Source of the DNA: Phyllobacterium chamaecytisi
GTDB lineage: Bacteria > Pseudomonadota > Alphaproteobacteria > Rhizobiales > Rhizobiaceae
DNA: 64,000 nt
NCBI RefSeq assembly: GCF_020164455.1
Contig: NZ_JAIQWW010000008.1
Span: 62,001-126,000, forward strand
Direction of reading: 5' to 3'
Below are positions 1 to 9,367 of the stretch, one piece after another. The first letter of the stretch is position 1. Each line of letters begins with the position of its first letter. The position numbers and the translations under genes are program-made. Under the pieces are notes generated by a model. The model was given only the letters and a program-made list of their open reading frames with translations, searched no databases and was not told the origin of the DNA.

Positions 1-2
1 TC

Positions 3-1469
3 GTTAGCTTCGATGGCCTTCGCGCCGATCTTATCCGTCCGGACACAACACCGAATCTCGTCAAGCTGCAGCGCCAGGGCGTGACGCTCGCGCGGCACCG
101 AACCGTCTATCCGAGCGAAACCAGGGCGGCGATGCCGAGTCTTGTGACCGGGACTTGGCCAGGGCTTCACGGCATGGTCGGCAATGCCTATCTCGACCGC
201 TCAACCCTGCCATCGCTTTACGCTGATACGTCAGATGACAGGCTGATCGAACAACTGGATCAGGCGAGCGGGGGAACGTTGTTCGGTGCGACATCGCTCG
301 GAGAAGTCCTTGCGGCCAATGGCCGGACGCTTGCGGTCCTGGCCTCCAACTCCGCCGGCACGACGCGGCTGTTCAATCACAAGGCGCGTGCACTCGGCCA
401 TCTGACCGTTTCAGGGCACTATCCTTCCGTGTGGTCTCCGGAGACGCTTCAGGAGGATTTCGAACGCCGCTTTGGGCGGATGCCACCCGTGCCACCGCAA
501 GGCACGCCCGACTTGCAGGCTCAGACCTTCTTGACATCGGCTTTGCTTGAAGCCGTCTGGAAGGAGACCGCGCCCGACGTTGCGATCCTCTCGTTTGGCG
601 AACCGGACATTTCCTCTCATTATTGCGGCACAGCGGAGGAAAGAACACTGCAGGCGCTCGCCTGGACAGACCGGGAGTTTGGACGAGTGCTGGATTGGTT
701 CGAGAGCGAGGGAAGGGCACAAGGAGTGCACCTCGTCGCCGTCTCGGATCACGGTCACGTCAGTGTCCATCAGCGTGCGGACGTGCACGAGGTGCTGAAA
801 AGCGCCGGTTTTCGCAGTGCATGGGCGCCTGCGCGTGATGTGGATGCGTTGGTTGTCCCCGGTCAGGTGGGAGCGATCTATCTCGCCAATCCGTCGGAGG
901 AGAACATCCGTCGGGTTGTGGCGGCGATGACCGAATCTCCCTGGTGTGGTTCAATCTTCACGACCGGCCGTAGTGAAGTAGAGGGTATTGCACCGGGTAG
1001 CTTTGCGCGCAGCCTTGTCAACATGGAACACGCGCGCGTGGCTGATATCCTGTTTTCCTATAGGGCCGATGACGAGATTGATCCTTTTGGTCTTATCGGT
1101 CGCACCTGGAGTAGTGATGGGCCGATTGGGCTTGGCGTTCATGGCGGGCTCCATCCAAAGGAAATGCAAGCCGTCTGCATTCTGGCGGGCGAGGCTTTCA
1201 AATCCGACGCGGTTTCCGATACGCCGTCCGGTATTTGTGATGTTGCACCAACAATTCTCGAGTTGATCGGCCTTGTTCGACCCGAAGAGATGCAGGGGCG
1301 TGTGCTGGACGAGGCATTCTCGTCGTCACAAACCGCTGAGCTAATCGCGTTCAAGGAGACCATCCGAGAAGCAGGAACTCGCGGATACAGGCAGTTTTTG
1401 CGCCATCTGCATGTCCGCGGCACGACATACGTCGATTCAGGATGGGTTGAAGCTAAAGGTATGATTTGA
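3..1469 (+). CDS. Alkaline-phosphatase-superfamily phosphodiesterase/hydrolase, 5' end outside window
   Basis: The frame is open from the first bases of the window, so the start lies upstream. Metal-site motifs of the type I phosphodiesterase/nucleotide pyrophosphatase family can be read in order: an SFDGLRAD strand with the first metal Asp, a SETRAAMPS segment with the likely Thr nucleophile, a FGEPDISSH segment, a VSDHGH segment with Asp and His ligands, and a late GVHGG His. These enzymes hydrolyse phosphate mono- or diesters, or phosphonoacetate, using two metal ions. No membrane anchor is visible in the part present. The substrate cannot be told from sequence. A KdsB remnant follows about 100 bases downstream. 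Confidence 0.8.
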   Translation, partial: VSFDGLRADLIRPDTTPNLVKLQRQGVTLARHRTVYPSETRAAMPSLVTGTWPGLHGMVGNAYLDRSTLPSLYADTSDDRLIEQLDQASGGTLFGATSLGEVLAANGRTLAVLASNSAGTTRLFNHKARALGHLTVSGHYPSVWSPETLQEDFERRFGRMPPVPPQGTPDLQAQTFLTSALLEAVWKETAPDVAILSFGEPDISSHYCGTAEERTLQALAWTDREFGRVLDWFESEGRAQGVHLVAVSDHGHVSVHQRADVHEVLKSAGFRSAWAPARDVDALVVPGQVGAIYLANPSEENIRRVVAAMTESPWCGSIFTTGRSEVEGIAPGSFARSLVNMEHARVADILFSYRADDEIDPFGLIGRTWSSDGPIGLGVHGGLHPKEMQAVCILAGEAFKSDAVSDTPSGICDVAPTILELIGLVRPEEMQGRVLDEAFSSSQTAELIAFKETIREAGTRGYRQFLRHLHVRGTTYVDSGWVEAKGMI

Positions 1470-1569
1470 CGCGCTTCTGACGGTTGATGGCCAGTCCGGC
1501 TGCGGGTTTCGGTAATTCCCGTGTGTGGACACCTCCGGGAATGCAAGTAAATTCTTTCGCTTTGGCAAT

Positions 1570-1989
1570 GAGCATGCGACGGTGCGGCCTACGTTGACGC
1601 CTTTGGCGCGAGAGGCAGATTGTGCGATCGCGACCCTTGCCACAGAGATTGAGGACCCTCTGGAACTTCTCGCACCCCAAGTCGTGAAGATAGCTCTGGC
1701 GATCCATCCGGGTGAGACAATCGGGCGAGCCCTGTGCTTTAGCCGTGCTGCAATTCCTGCGGGCACCGGCAAACACTATCACCATGTTGGCATGTATACC
1801 TATCGGCGGGAGGCTCTTGCCCGGTATGTCCACCTACCACGCGGCATACTGGAACAGCGGGAGAGCCTGGAGCAGCTCCGCGCCATCGAAGCTGGCATGC
1901 GGATCGATGCAGCGGTTATTCAGACCGAACCGTTGGGCGTCGATACGTTGGCTGACTTGGATCGGGCACGAACCCTTCTTGCTCGATAG
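1570..1989 (+). pseudogene. kdsB: 3-deoxy-manno-octulosonate cytidylyltransferase, 5'-truncated remnant
   Basis: The translation matches the C-terminal half of KdsB: an IATLATEIED-like strand, VVKIAL, the RALCFSRA strand, YHHVGMYTYRR, LEQLRAIEAGMRID and PLGVDT. KdsB activates KDO with CTP for lipopolysaccharide synthesis. The N-terminal nucleotide-binding half, about 100 residues with the ARxGSxRLPGKP motif, is absent, and no start with a good ribosome site is seen. The gene is therefore probably dead. An open frame begins at 1525, but homology starts near 1570. A functional kdsB is presumably elsewhere in the genome. Confidence 0.75.
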
Positions 1990-2264
1990 TCGTGATCGAT
2001 GGCGCTGATGAGTTTTGACAAGCTCTGCTAAGTTTTTTGCGACAAGTCGGGCAAAGTTAGCTCACCAGTTGCTATTCGACCTATCGTCTTAATGAGGAGC
2101 TTGTATTACGCGACGCTCGACGGCCACTATATCGTCTGAAGGCTTCACAGGAATTTCATCCATGACGCGATCAAAGGTTTGGGCGCCGCGCTCTATTGAT
2201 CGGTAAGGCCTGGATGCTTGGTTGTTGTGAGATTGGAATTGGCGAGGGTTACCGGCTCTGGGGA
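1990..2264. other. Non-coding spacer
   Basis: No recognisable gene, RNA or repeat was found between the KdsB remnant and the reverse-transcriptase remnant. Short frames here look like chance frames. Confidence 0.4.
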
Positions 2265-2538
2265 TGAGCTTGTGCGCCTAGCCGGGCTTGGTATCCGCAA
2301 GAGCGCAACTCAGACTGAAGTCTGTCGAGAAAACATTGTTCCCCCTTTTCCGGATGTCTCCCACGATCATCCCGTCGACCCCAGCCGTGCGACCGCCCTT
2401 ATTGGAGGCACGCGATGCCAAGCATGACGCAACCTGCGCGAGTCTGTCGGCCAGCCCCACAGTGTCCCGCCACCGATCGTCGGGTTTCGCCTTACTCCAC
2501 TGATACAGTTGGCGCTGAACGTCGAGTACCGTATACAC
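2265..2538 (-). pseudogene. Group II intron reverse transcriptase/maturase, N-terminal remnant
   Basis: The minus strand reads VQRQLYQWSKAKPDDRWRD, then in another frame LWGWPTDSRRLRHAWHRV, then back in the first frame NKGGRTAGVDGM. This is the conserved N-terminal region (RT0/RT1) of bacterial group II intron proteins. Two frame changes that cancel out break it, and the polymerase core with the YADD box is missing. It lies immediately 3' of the ABC exporter gene on the same strand. No intron domain V was recognised nearby. Confidence 0.7.
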
Positions 2539-2541
2539 AAA

Positions 2542-4443
2542 TTATGTGTGGGATTCGCCGGGTGTGGCCGCTTGCAATTCCTGATCCGGTATATCGTCGA
2601 ATGACGAATAATTGAGATTGTACAGCTTGGCGTAAAGCTTGCCATTTGCCATCAGCTGGTCGTGGTTTCCCATCTCGATCAACTGCCCGTTCTGCAGCAC
2701 GATAATACGATCAGCCTCGCGGATGGTCGCGAGACGGTGGGCGATGACCAGCCCCGTGCGGTTTTCCAGCAGCTTGACGAGTGCCTTTTGGATCAGCATC
2801 TCGGTATAGCTGTCGATGTTGGCCGTGGCCTCATCGAGAACGAGGATTTTTGCATCTGCTACCAGCGCCCTGGCAAAGCTGATGAGCTGCCGCTGACCGA
2901 GAGAGAGGTTTCCGCCGCGTTCACCAAGTTCGGTATCGTAGCCCTCGCTCAACGTCATAATGAAATCATGTGCACCGACGGCCTTTGCCGCTTCGACGAC
3001 ATCCTCGAAAGTCGCCTCGCTCTTGTGATAGCGAATGTTCTCGAAGACGGAGCCGGTGAACAGGAACGGTTCCTGCAGGACCATCGCGATCTGCTGGCCA
3101 AGGGAATCCTGCGTGAGTTCGCGCACATCATGGCCGCCAACCAGCACCTGACCGTGCTGGGTGTCGTAGAAACGGTGGACCAGTGCCATGGCGCTTGATT
3201 TCCCAGACCCTGTCGGCCCAACCAGAGCTACGGTCTCGCCTGGCTTGACCTTGAAGCTGATGTTCTTAAGCACAGGATGTTTTGGATCATAGCCGAAAAC
3301 GACATCGCGGAATTCCACCGATCCGTCCATGTCAGCAGTCAGGCTCCTTGCGTTCGGTGCATCCGTGATATCGACTGGTACATCCAGCACTTCGGTCAGG
3401 CGCTGACCCGAGGCCATGGCACGCTGCATAACCGAATATTGCAAGGTCAACGAACGGATCGGGTCGAAGAAGCGCTGAATATAGAAGAGGAATGCGACCA
3501 TAACGCCGACGTCCAGCTCTTGATTGAGCACCCGTGATCCGCCGACGACGATGACGAGGGCCATGGCGACGCCGGTAAGTGAATCGACGATGGGCACCAT
3601 GACCTGTGCATATTTTGCCGCTGTCAAATGCGCCTTCAAATTGGCATGGGCCTTGTCATCATAAAGTGTGAAATTGATGCTTTGGCGGTCCATGCTCTGC
3701 ACTGCGCGCACGCCATGGATGGCTTCAGCCAAGGCGCCGTTGGTCACCGAATTGGTCTCGTGCGCTGCCACGAACGCTACACGCGCCCGCGGGAGCCAAT
3801 AAATGCGAACGATGAACAACACAGGAAGCACGGCCAGGGTCATAAGGCCCAGCCGGAAATCGAGATATAGCATCACGCCGACAATGCCGAAGAGCAGCGT
3901 GATATCGCCGACCGACAAGACGGATGTCTCGAGGAACTCCTGCATCGAATTCACATCGCCCTGCAGCCGCGACATCAGCCGGCCAACTTCGGTCTTGTCC
4001 ATGAAGGACAGCGAGACCCGTTGCAGGTGCGAGAACATGGCACGGCGGATGTCGAAGAGCACGTCTTCTGCAACGCGGCCGACGATCGTTTCCTGCACGT
4101 AGCTGGCAGCGAAATTGATGAGGATGGCAATCGCAAAGGCTATGATAGAGTGGAGGAGCACAGCATTATTGGCGCCATCGGTCGCAATGCCGTGATCGAT
4201 GGCATAGCGAATGATCAGCGGGATCATCAATTGCGTAGCCGTGAATGTCAGAACCGCAAAGACCGCGATGAGCATTTGCGCCTTGTAGGGTCTGACGAAG
4301 GTCCAGATACGCCCGACGATGTTGCCATCGAATACCTTGCCGAACATTTCCTCTTCGATGCGGTGCGATCCAACGACCGCGCGGGGAGGGCGACGGCCAT
4401 CTTCGCGTACGTCATTGCGTTCGGTTTCAATCTCCTCGGTCAT
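2542..4443 (-). CDS. ABC exporter half-transporter (fused TMD-NBD), subunit B
   Basis: This 633-residue half-transporter has a membrane domain of about six helices (residues ~45-340) followed by an ATPase domain. The ATPase has Walker A GPTGSGKSS, signature LSLGQRQ (Leu in place of the first Gly of LSGGQ), Walker B VLDEATANID with the catalytic Glu, and H-loop AHR. Its start overlaps the stop of the upstream partner by four bases, so the two are translationally coupled and probably form a heterodimer. The off-consensus signature would face the off-consensus Walker B of the partner, giving one degenerate and one active ATP site, as in TM287/288-type exporters. The substrate (lipid, drug or peptide) is not evident. 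Confidence 0.92.
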   Translation of the reverse strand: MTEEIETERNDVREDGRRPPRAVVGSHRIEEEMFGKVFDGNIVGRIWTFVRPYKAQMLIAVFAVLTFTATQLMIPLIIRYAIDHGIATDGANNAVLLHSIIAFAIAILINFAASYVQETIVGRVAEDVLFDIRRAMFSHLQRVSLSFMDKTEVGRLMSRLQGDVNSMQEFLETSVLSVGDITLLFGIVGVMLYLDFRLGLMTLAVLPVLFIVRIYWLPRARVAFVAAHETNSVTNGALAEAIHGVRAVQSMDRQSINFTLYDDKAHANLKAHLTAAKYAQVMVPIVDSLTGVAMALVIVVGGSRVLNQELDVGVMVAFLFYIQRFFDPIRSLTLQYSVMQRAMASGQRLTEVLDVPVDITDAPNARSLTADMDGSVEFRDVVFGYDPKHPVLKNISFKVKPGETVALVGPTGSGKSSAMALVHRFYDTQHGQVLVGGHDVRELTQDSLGQQIAMVLQEPFLFTGSVFENIRYHKSEATFEDVVEAAKAVGAHDFIMTLSEGYDTELGERGGNLSLGQRQLISFARALVADAKILVLDEATANIDSYTEMLIQKALVKLLENRTGLVIAHRLATIREADRIIVLQNGQLIEMGNHDQLMANGKLYAKLYNLNYSSFDDIPDQELQAATPGESHT

Positions 4444-6347
4444 GCCTGTACGTCCTTCTTCACCGCCACAGGAACGGTGTCACCCGGCCGAACCTGCAGA
4501 TCGTAGAGGGCTCTGTAGCGTCCACCTGCCGCGAGCAGGTTTTCGTGGGTGCCGCGTTCAACGATCTGACCGTCCTCGACAAAAAGGATCTGGTCGGCAT
4601 GCATCAGTGAACTCAGGCGATGCGCGATGACGATGGTGACGCGATCCTTGGCATAGCGGCGCATGGCTATACGGATGCGCTGCTCGGTGCCGGCGTCGAT
4701 CGCTGCGGTGGAGTCATCGAACACCATAACAGCGGGCCTGAGCATGAGCGTCCGTGCGATCGAAAGCCGCTGCCGTTGGCCGCCGGATAGCGACACGCCG
4801 CGCTCGCCAACGACGGTGTCGTAACCCATCGGCAGGCCCAGCACATAATTGTGCAGCTGCGCCGATTCGCTCGCACGTTCGATGCGTGGCTCCTTTGCCC
4901 AAGGATCACCATAGGCAATGTTGTTCTCGATCGTCGTGGTGAAGAGGAAGGCGTCCTGCTGCACCACAGCGACGGCCTGGCGCAGCGAACGCAGCGTCGC
5001 GTCGCGGATATCCTGACCGTCGATGGTTATCCGGCCGTTGGTTACATCATAAAAACGCGGAATGAGGTGGGCAATGGTGGATTTACCGCTCCCGGGTGGT
5101 CCGACGATGCCGATGGTCTCGCCGCGCCGGGCTTCGAAGCTCAGATGCTGCAGCACCGGACGGCCCGCCACCTGCGGATAGGCGAAACCCACATCTTCAA
5201 AGCGCAGCAAGCCTTCGGAGATCTTTAGGTCCTTGGCGTCCGGTGCATCCTTGACGGCAATGTCGAGATCAAGCAGGGCGAAAAGCCGCGTTCCGCAGGT
5301 AGAGGCGCGGGCATAGGAATTGACCATAAGGCCGAGCTGGCGCACCGGCATCTGCAAGATAGTCATGAATGTGAGGAACGATGTAAGCGTACCAACTGTA
5401 ATTTCACCAGCAATCACCTTGCTGCCGCCGACCCAGAGCACCAGGCCCATGGCGGCGAAAAAGGAGAGCGTCATCGCGCTGGTGTTGGTTACGCGAATGC
5501 CGACACGTTTATGCGCGAGTTCAAGTGCGCTATGCGAGGCTTTATCGAACTTCAACAGCTCATAGGTTTGAGAGGCGAAAGCACGCACGACGCGGATACC
5601 GCTGAGATTTTCCTCCATCACCCGGGTCAGCACAGAAAGCCGTTCTTGCAGTTCCAGCCAGGTGGCGCGCAGCCGCAACTGCGTCACTGAAGACCGCCAG
5701 GCGACAAAGGGCACGAAGCTTAGGGCCACCAGACCTAGCACCAGGTCGGTGGACAAAAGCATATAAGCGCCGAGGCCAATCAGCATGGTGAGCAGAATCG
5801 TGCGCACCAGAGCCGTCGAGAAATACATGCGAACGCCCTCAAGGTCGAGCATGCCGATGGTGATGAGATCGCCGGAATGGACGCTGTCGTGGAAGCTGAA
5901 GCTGAGCTGCTGGATCTTTTCGTAGCAGGCAAGACGCAGCTCATAGCCCATATGGTGGCCGACCGCCTCGCTGTAATAGTTCTGTATCATTGTGAAAAGG
6001 CCGCGCAGGATGCTGACGGCCAAAAGGATGAGCGCCGTCATCAGCAGCGCAGTTTCGGCAATCTTGCCAGCTGCACCGCCCGCCATGGCCGTTTGCGTCT
6101 GATCGACGGCATGGCCGAGCAACTGCGGGATCATCAGTTGCAAGCTGGCGGCGATTAAGGTGGCGCCGATGGCAAATGTTGTCTGCCAGGGATGACGAAG
6201 TGTCATGTGGGTAATTCGCACCAGGGTGAAGAGACCTCGACCCCAGCCTGCTGCATTCACGTGCGCCAACGAATCGGAATGATTCGCCGCACGCTTTAAC
6301 GCATCGCTGCTCACGGTATTTTCCAGACCAACTGATTGTGCAAACAT
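4440..6347 (-). CDS. ABC exporter half-transporter (fused TMD-NBD), subunit A with degenerate Walker B
   Basis: This is the first gene of the exporter pair. Its membrane domain is followed by an ATPase with Walker A GPPGSGKST, canonical signature LSGGQRQR, and Walker B VMVFDDSTAAID. In the last motif the catalytic Glu is replaced by Asp, the mark of the degenerate site in heterodimeric exporters. I take ATG 6347 (635 residues); an upstream in-frame TTG at 6374 is possible, and neither has a strong ribosome site. The gene ends in a four-base overlap with the partner. Upstream lie about 600 bases without a gene, where the promoter should be. Confidence 0.92.
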   Translation of the reverse strand: MFAQSVGLENTVSSDALKRAANHSDSLAHVNAAGWGRGLFTLVRITHMTLRHPWQTTFAIGATLIAASLQLMIPQLLGHAVDQTQTAMAGGAAGKIAETALLMTALILLAVSILRGLFTMIQNYYSEAVGHHMGYELRLACYEKIQQLSFSFHDSVHSGDLITIGMLDLEGVRMYFSTALVRTILLTMLIGLGAYMLLSTDLVLGLVALSFVPFVAWRSSVTQLRLRATWLELQERLSVLTRVMEENLSGIRVVRAFASQTYELLKFDKASHSALELAHKRVGIRVTNTSAMTLSFFAAMGLVLWVGGSKVIAGEITVGTLTSFLTFMTILQMPVRQLGLMVNSYARASTCGTRLFALLDLDIAVKDAPDAKDLKISEGLLRFEDVGFAYPQVAGRPVLQHLSFEARRGETIGIVGPPGSGKSTIAHLIPRFYDVTNGRITIDGQDIRDATLRSLRQAVAVVQQDAFLFTTTIENNIAYGDPWAKEPRIERASESAQLHNYVLGLPMGYDTVVGERGVSLSGGQRQRLSIARTLMLRPAVMVFDDSTAAIDAGTEQRIRIAMRRYAKDRVTIVIAHRLSSLMHADQILFVEDGQIVERGTHENLLAAGGRYRALYDLQVRPGDTVPVAVKKDVQA

Positions 6348-6374
6348 TGGCCGCAGATCAGGGCCGTTGTGCAA

Positions 6375-6974
6375 GGTGTATGATTACGGATGAAACTTCG
6401 CCGATTCCTGGTCCTAATTCAAGGGAAACGCTAACCTGTAGACAATAAAAACCTGCCTCTTTCAGAACATACTGCTGCGAACCCTTTCGAAGGCATTATT
6501 AATCTCGCCAAGCATATTGTCCGTTTTCGAGCACTACATAAATGCCGCGCTTGTGAACGTCCTGCACGTTGAAAATGGGCAAAACGACCAGAGCGGGTTC
6601 CGTTGCAAATTTTCGGGCCTTGTCGCAAACAATTCTGCGGCCTGCAATTCAATGGGGCTTTCGGGCCAATCTTGGCTTGCCGAGCCTCGTTAGTCTCGGT
6701 AGGGAACGCCACTCCAGGGTTGGCTGAGCATTTATATAAAATGTACGCCTGTGGTCCGCTGCTCCTGTGGTTCACAGCACGGAAAGAAACTCAGAAGTTT
6801 TCTTTCGTCATTCCAGGGTGAAGTTTTTCGCGGCCTGAATTTGGGTGATTTATTTCTGAGGTTGGTCAGAATTTTAGCACGGCTTTCTTTGACGATGAGC
6901 CCAATACGGGAAAATCTGGGTGCCTCTGACACGAGGCGTTCATCCCATCGCGATTGAGCGCTTTCACCCTTACG
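6375..6974. other. Divergent intergenic region between ABC exporter and flavin-oxidoreductase operon
   Basis: About 600 bases separate two divergent operons, so promoters for both should lie here. I saw no convincing gene, RNA or palindromic operator. A ribosome site (GGAGG, about 6975-6979) precedes the ATG at 6991. Confidence 0.4.
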
Positions 6975-6990
6975 GAGGCGATTTCTCAAA

Positions 6991-7995
6991 ATGGGTTATG
7001 CACTCAGTCTGCTCGACAAGAGCCCGATTTTTGACGGCGAAACAGCGAGTGTTGCGTTAAAACGCACGGTGGCACTCGCCAAACGGGCCGAGAAATGGGG
7101 TTTTCACCGGTTCTGGGTTGCCGAGCACCACGATACATCAGGCGTTGCGAGTTCGTCACCTGAGGTGTTGATCGCTTTTCTGGCGGCAAATACATCACGC
7201 ATCCGTATTGGTTCCGGCGGGGTGATGCTGCAACACTATAGCCCCTACAAAGTCGCGGAAAATTTCAATGTCCTGGCAGCTCTTGCCCCTGACCGGATTG
7301 ATCTCGGTGTCGGGAAGGCACCTGGCGGCTTGCCATTTTCGACCCGTGCGCTGCAAGGACTGCTCGCCCGCCCTGAAAAGCTGGATTTTGGCGCCCAGCT
7401 CGCCCAGCTCAGTGCATTTCTCGACGATACCCTGTCATCGGTTCATCCGCTAGCAGGCGTGAAGGCTACCCCGGTGCCTGCTGTTTCGGCCCAGCGTTTC
7501 CTGCTTGGAGCGAGTGTCGACAGTGGTGAACTTGCCGCAGCGCAGGGATGGTCCTTCGTGTTCGCCAGCCATCTCAACGGGGACGAAGACGTCTTGAGGC
7601 AGACATTGGATGCCTACAGGCAGAAAGCGCCTGACGGCAGACCAATTCTTGCTGTCGGTGTGGTGGCCGCGGAAACGGACGCTGAGGCAGAACGGCTTGC
7701 GGGCGATCTTGAGCATTTCAAGGTTCATGTGAATGGTGGGCAGAGCGTGACGGTTGGCAGTGTCGAGCAGGCCAAGGAATATGCCCGGCAGTCCGGAACG
7801 CGCGATTACCGCATTGAGAAGAAAATTCCCAACGTCATTCGCGGTTCTGCACGCAAGGTCATCGCTGACCTTGAACACCTGCACGAGCGCTACGGCATCA
7901 GTGAATTCATCATCGACACACCTATCAACGATGCGGCGCGACGTCTCGCGTCGATCGAACTTCTGGCGCAGGCCCAATATGCGGTCGCCGCGTAA
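6991..7995 (+). CDS. LLM-class flavin-dependent oxidoreductase (luciferase-like, MsnO8 type)
   Basis: This 334-residue bacterial-luciferase-like TIM barrel carries the family landmarks SLLDKSPI near the start, WVAEHHD, the [21 protein letters not shown] strand-helix and LGVGKAPGG. Such enzymes use reduced FMN and O2. It leads a tightly spaced operon with an NtaA-type monooxygenase, an M20 deacetylase, a GNAT and an amino-acid ABC importer. B. subtilis CmoO/YtmO is a member of the same broad group in a comparable operon, so a role in oxidative cleavage of an organosulfur compound is inferred. The start is supported by a GGAGG ribosome site. Confidence 0.88.
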   Translation: MGYALSLLDKSPIFDGETASVALKRTVALAKRAEKWGFHRFWVAEHHDTSGVASSSPEVLIAFLAANTSRIRIGSGGVMLQHYSPYKVAENFNVLAALAPDRIDLGVGKAPGGLPFSTRALQGLLARPEKLDFGAQLAQLSAFLDDTLSSVHPLAGVKATPVPAVSAQRFLLGASVDSGELAAAQGWSFVFASHLNGDEDVLRQTLDAYRQKAPDGRPILAVGVVAAETDAEAERLAGDLEHFKVHVNGGQSVTVGSVEQAKEYARQSGTRDYRIEKKIPNVIRGSARKVIADLEHLHERYGISEFIIDTPINDAARRLASIELLAQAQYAVAA

Positions 7996-8009
7996 CTTGG
8001 AGAAATCAG

Positions 8010-9365
8010 ATGAGTAAAAAATCTGTTCGGTTCGGGGTGATGCTGCAAGGCCCCGGCGGCCATATGAACTCATGGAAGCATCCGAGCTCGCCGCCGGATG
8101 CGAGCGTCAACTTCAACTTCTATGTCGAACAGGCCAAAAAGGCTGAAGCTGCCGGCATTGCCTTCGCCTTCATTGCGGATGGGCTCTATATAAATGAAAA
8201 GTCCATTCCACATTTTCTCAACCGTTTCGAACCCATCGCGATCCTGTCGGCGCTCGCCGCCACGACATCGAAACTCGGCCTGGTCGGCACGTTGTCTACT
8301 TCCTACAGCGATCCGTTCACTGTCGCACGGCAGTTCGGATCGATCGACAAGATCAGCAACGGACGCGCCGGGTGGAATGCCGTGACATCTCCGCTCGAAG
8401 GATCAGGCAAGAACTACGGTCGCGATCATCCCGACCATGCCCTTCGCTACGAGATTGCGGAAGAGCATCTTGACGTGGTCAAGGGCCTTTGGGACTCATG
8501 GGACGACGATGCCTTTATTCGCGACCGCGCCACCGGTCAATTCTTCGACAAGTCCAAACTGCACAAGCTGAACCACCATGGCCGGTTCTTCAATTCAGAA
8601 GGACCGCTCAACATTGGCCGCTCGCCGCAGGGCCAGCCGGTGGTTTTCCAGGCTGGATCCTCGGATGATGGCATTGATCTGGCCGGCAAGCACGCCGATG
8701 TGGTCTTCACCAATCTTGTGCCGATTGAGGACGCACAGATCTTCTACCGCCGCATCAAGGAAAGCGTGAACGCGCATGGCCGCAACCCCGATGAAGTCCT
8801 GATTTTCCCGGGCATCTCGCCTATCGTTGGCGCAACGGAAGAAGACGCCGATGCGAAATACCGCGAAATCCGCGATCTGGTTACAATCGACGAGGCGCTG
8901 GCTTATCTGGGGCGTTTCTTCGATCATCATGATTTCAGTGCCTATCCGCTCGACGCGCCGTTTCCGGAACTCGGCGACATAGGCAAGAACAATTTCCGCT
9001 CCACCACCGATCGCATAAAACGTGACGCGAAGGCGAAGGGGCAGACCTTGCGTGAGGTGGCGCTTGAGGTCACGACACCCCGCAATTCCTTCACCGGCAC
9101 GCCGGAAAAGATCGCCGAGGAACTGATCCGCTGGATCGACAATGACGCTGCGGATGGCTTCATCCTCGGTTTCCAGATTCTCGCGGCAGGGCTCGACGAG
9201 TTCGTGCGTGACGTGCTGCCCATTCTCGAAAGCCGCGGCTACCACCGTTCTGTCCTGCCGGGAGCGACCTTGCGCGAAAATCTCGGACTTCCGTTCCGGG
9301 AAAGCCGCTATGCCGGAAAGAGCGCATTGGGCATCAATTCACTTGCAGAACAGGTGACTGTCTAG
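8010..9365 (+). CDS. NtaA/SnaA/DszA-family FMN-dependent monooxygenase
   Basis: The 451-residue protein is a group C flavin monooxygenase of the nitrilotriacetate monooxygenase component A family. Landmarks are the early [10 protein letters not shown] segment, FAFIADGLY, the [20 protein letters not shown] stretch, WNAVTSP and [18 protein letters not shown]. It needs FMNH2 from a separate reductase, which is not in this operon. Relatives YxeK and CmoJ oxidise N-acetylated S-substituted cysteines. A GGAGA ribosome site lies just before ATG 8010, and the gene ends two bases before the next start. With the acetylase and deacetylase beside it, the inferred substrate is an N-acetyl-cysteine S-conjugate or similar thioether. 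Confidence 0.9.
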   Translation: MSKKSVRFGVMLQGPGGHMNSWKHPSSPPDASVNFNFYVEQAKKAEAAGIAFAFIADGLYINEKSIPHFLNRFEPIAILSALAATTSKLGLVGTLSTSYSDPFTVARQFGSIDKISNGRAGWNAVTSPLEGSGKNYGRDHPDHALRYEIAEEHLDVVKGLWDSWDDDAFIRDRATGQFFDKSKLHKLNHHGRFFNSEGPLNIGRSPQGQPVVFQAGSSDDGIDLAGKHADVVFTNLVPIEDAQIFYRRIKESVNAHGRNPDEVLIFPGISPIVGATEEDADAKYREIRDLVTIDEALAYLGRFFDHHDFSAYPLDAPFPELGDIGKNNFRSTTDRIKRDAKAKGQTLREVALEVTTPRNSFTGTPEKIAEELIRWIDNDAADGFILGFQILAAGLDEFVRDVLPILESRGYHRSVLPGATLRENLGLPFRESRYAGKSALGINSLAEQVTV

Positions 9366-9367
9366 CG

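Noticed and set aside
6375-6990. Possible riboswitch or sulfur-control element before the organosulfur operon
   Set aside because: No conserved riboswitch core or clear palindrome could be recognised by eye, so it was left as an unexplained intergenic region.
8595-9245. Long minus-strand open frame (216 codons) opposite the NtaA-like gene
   Set aside because: It is the shadow of a high-GC coding strand; the plus-strand frame has full family motifs and the minus frame has none.
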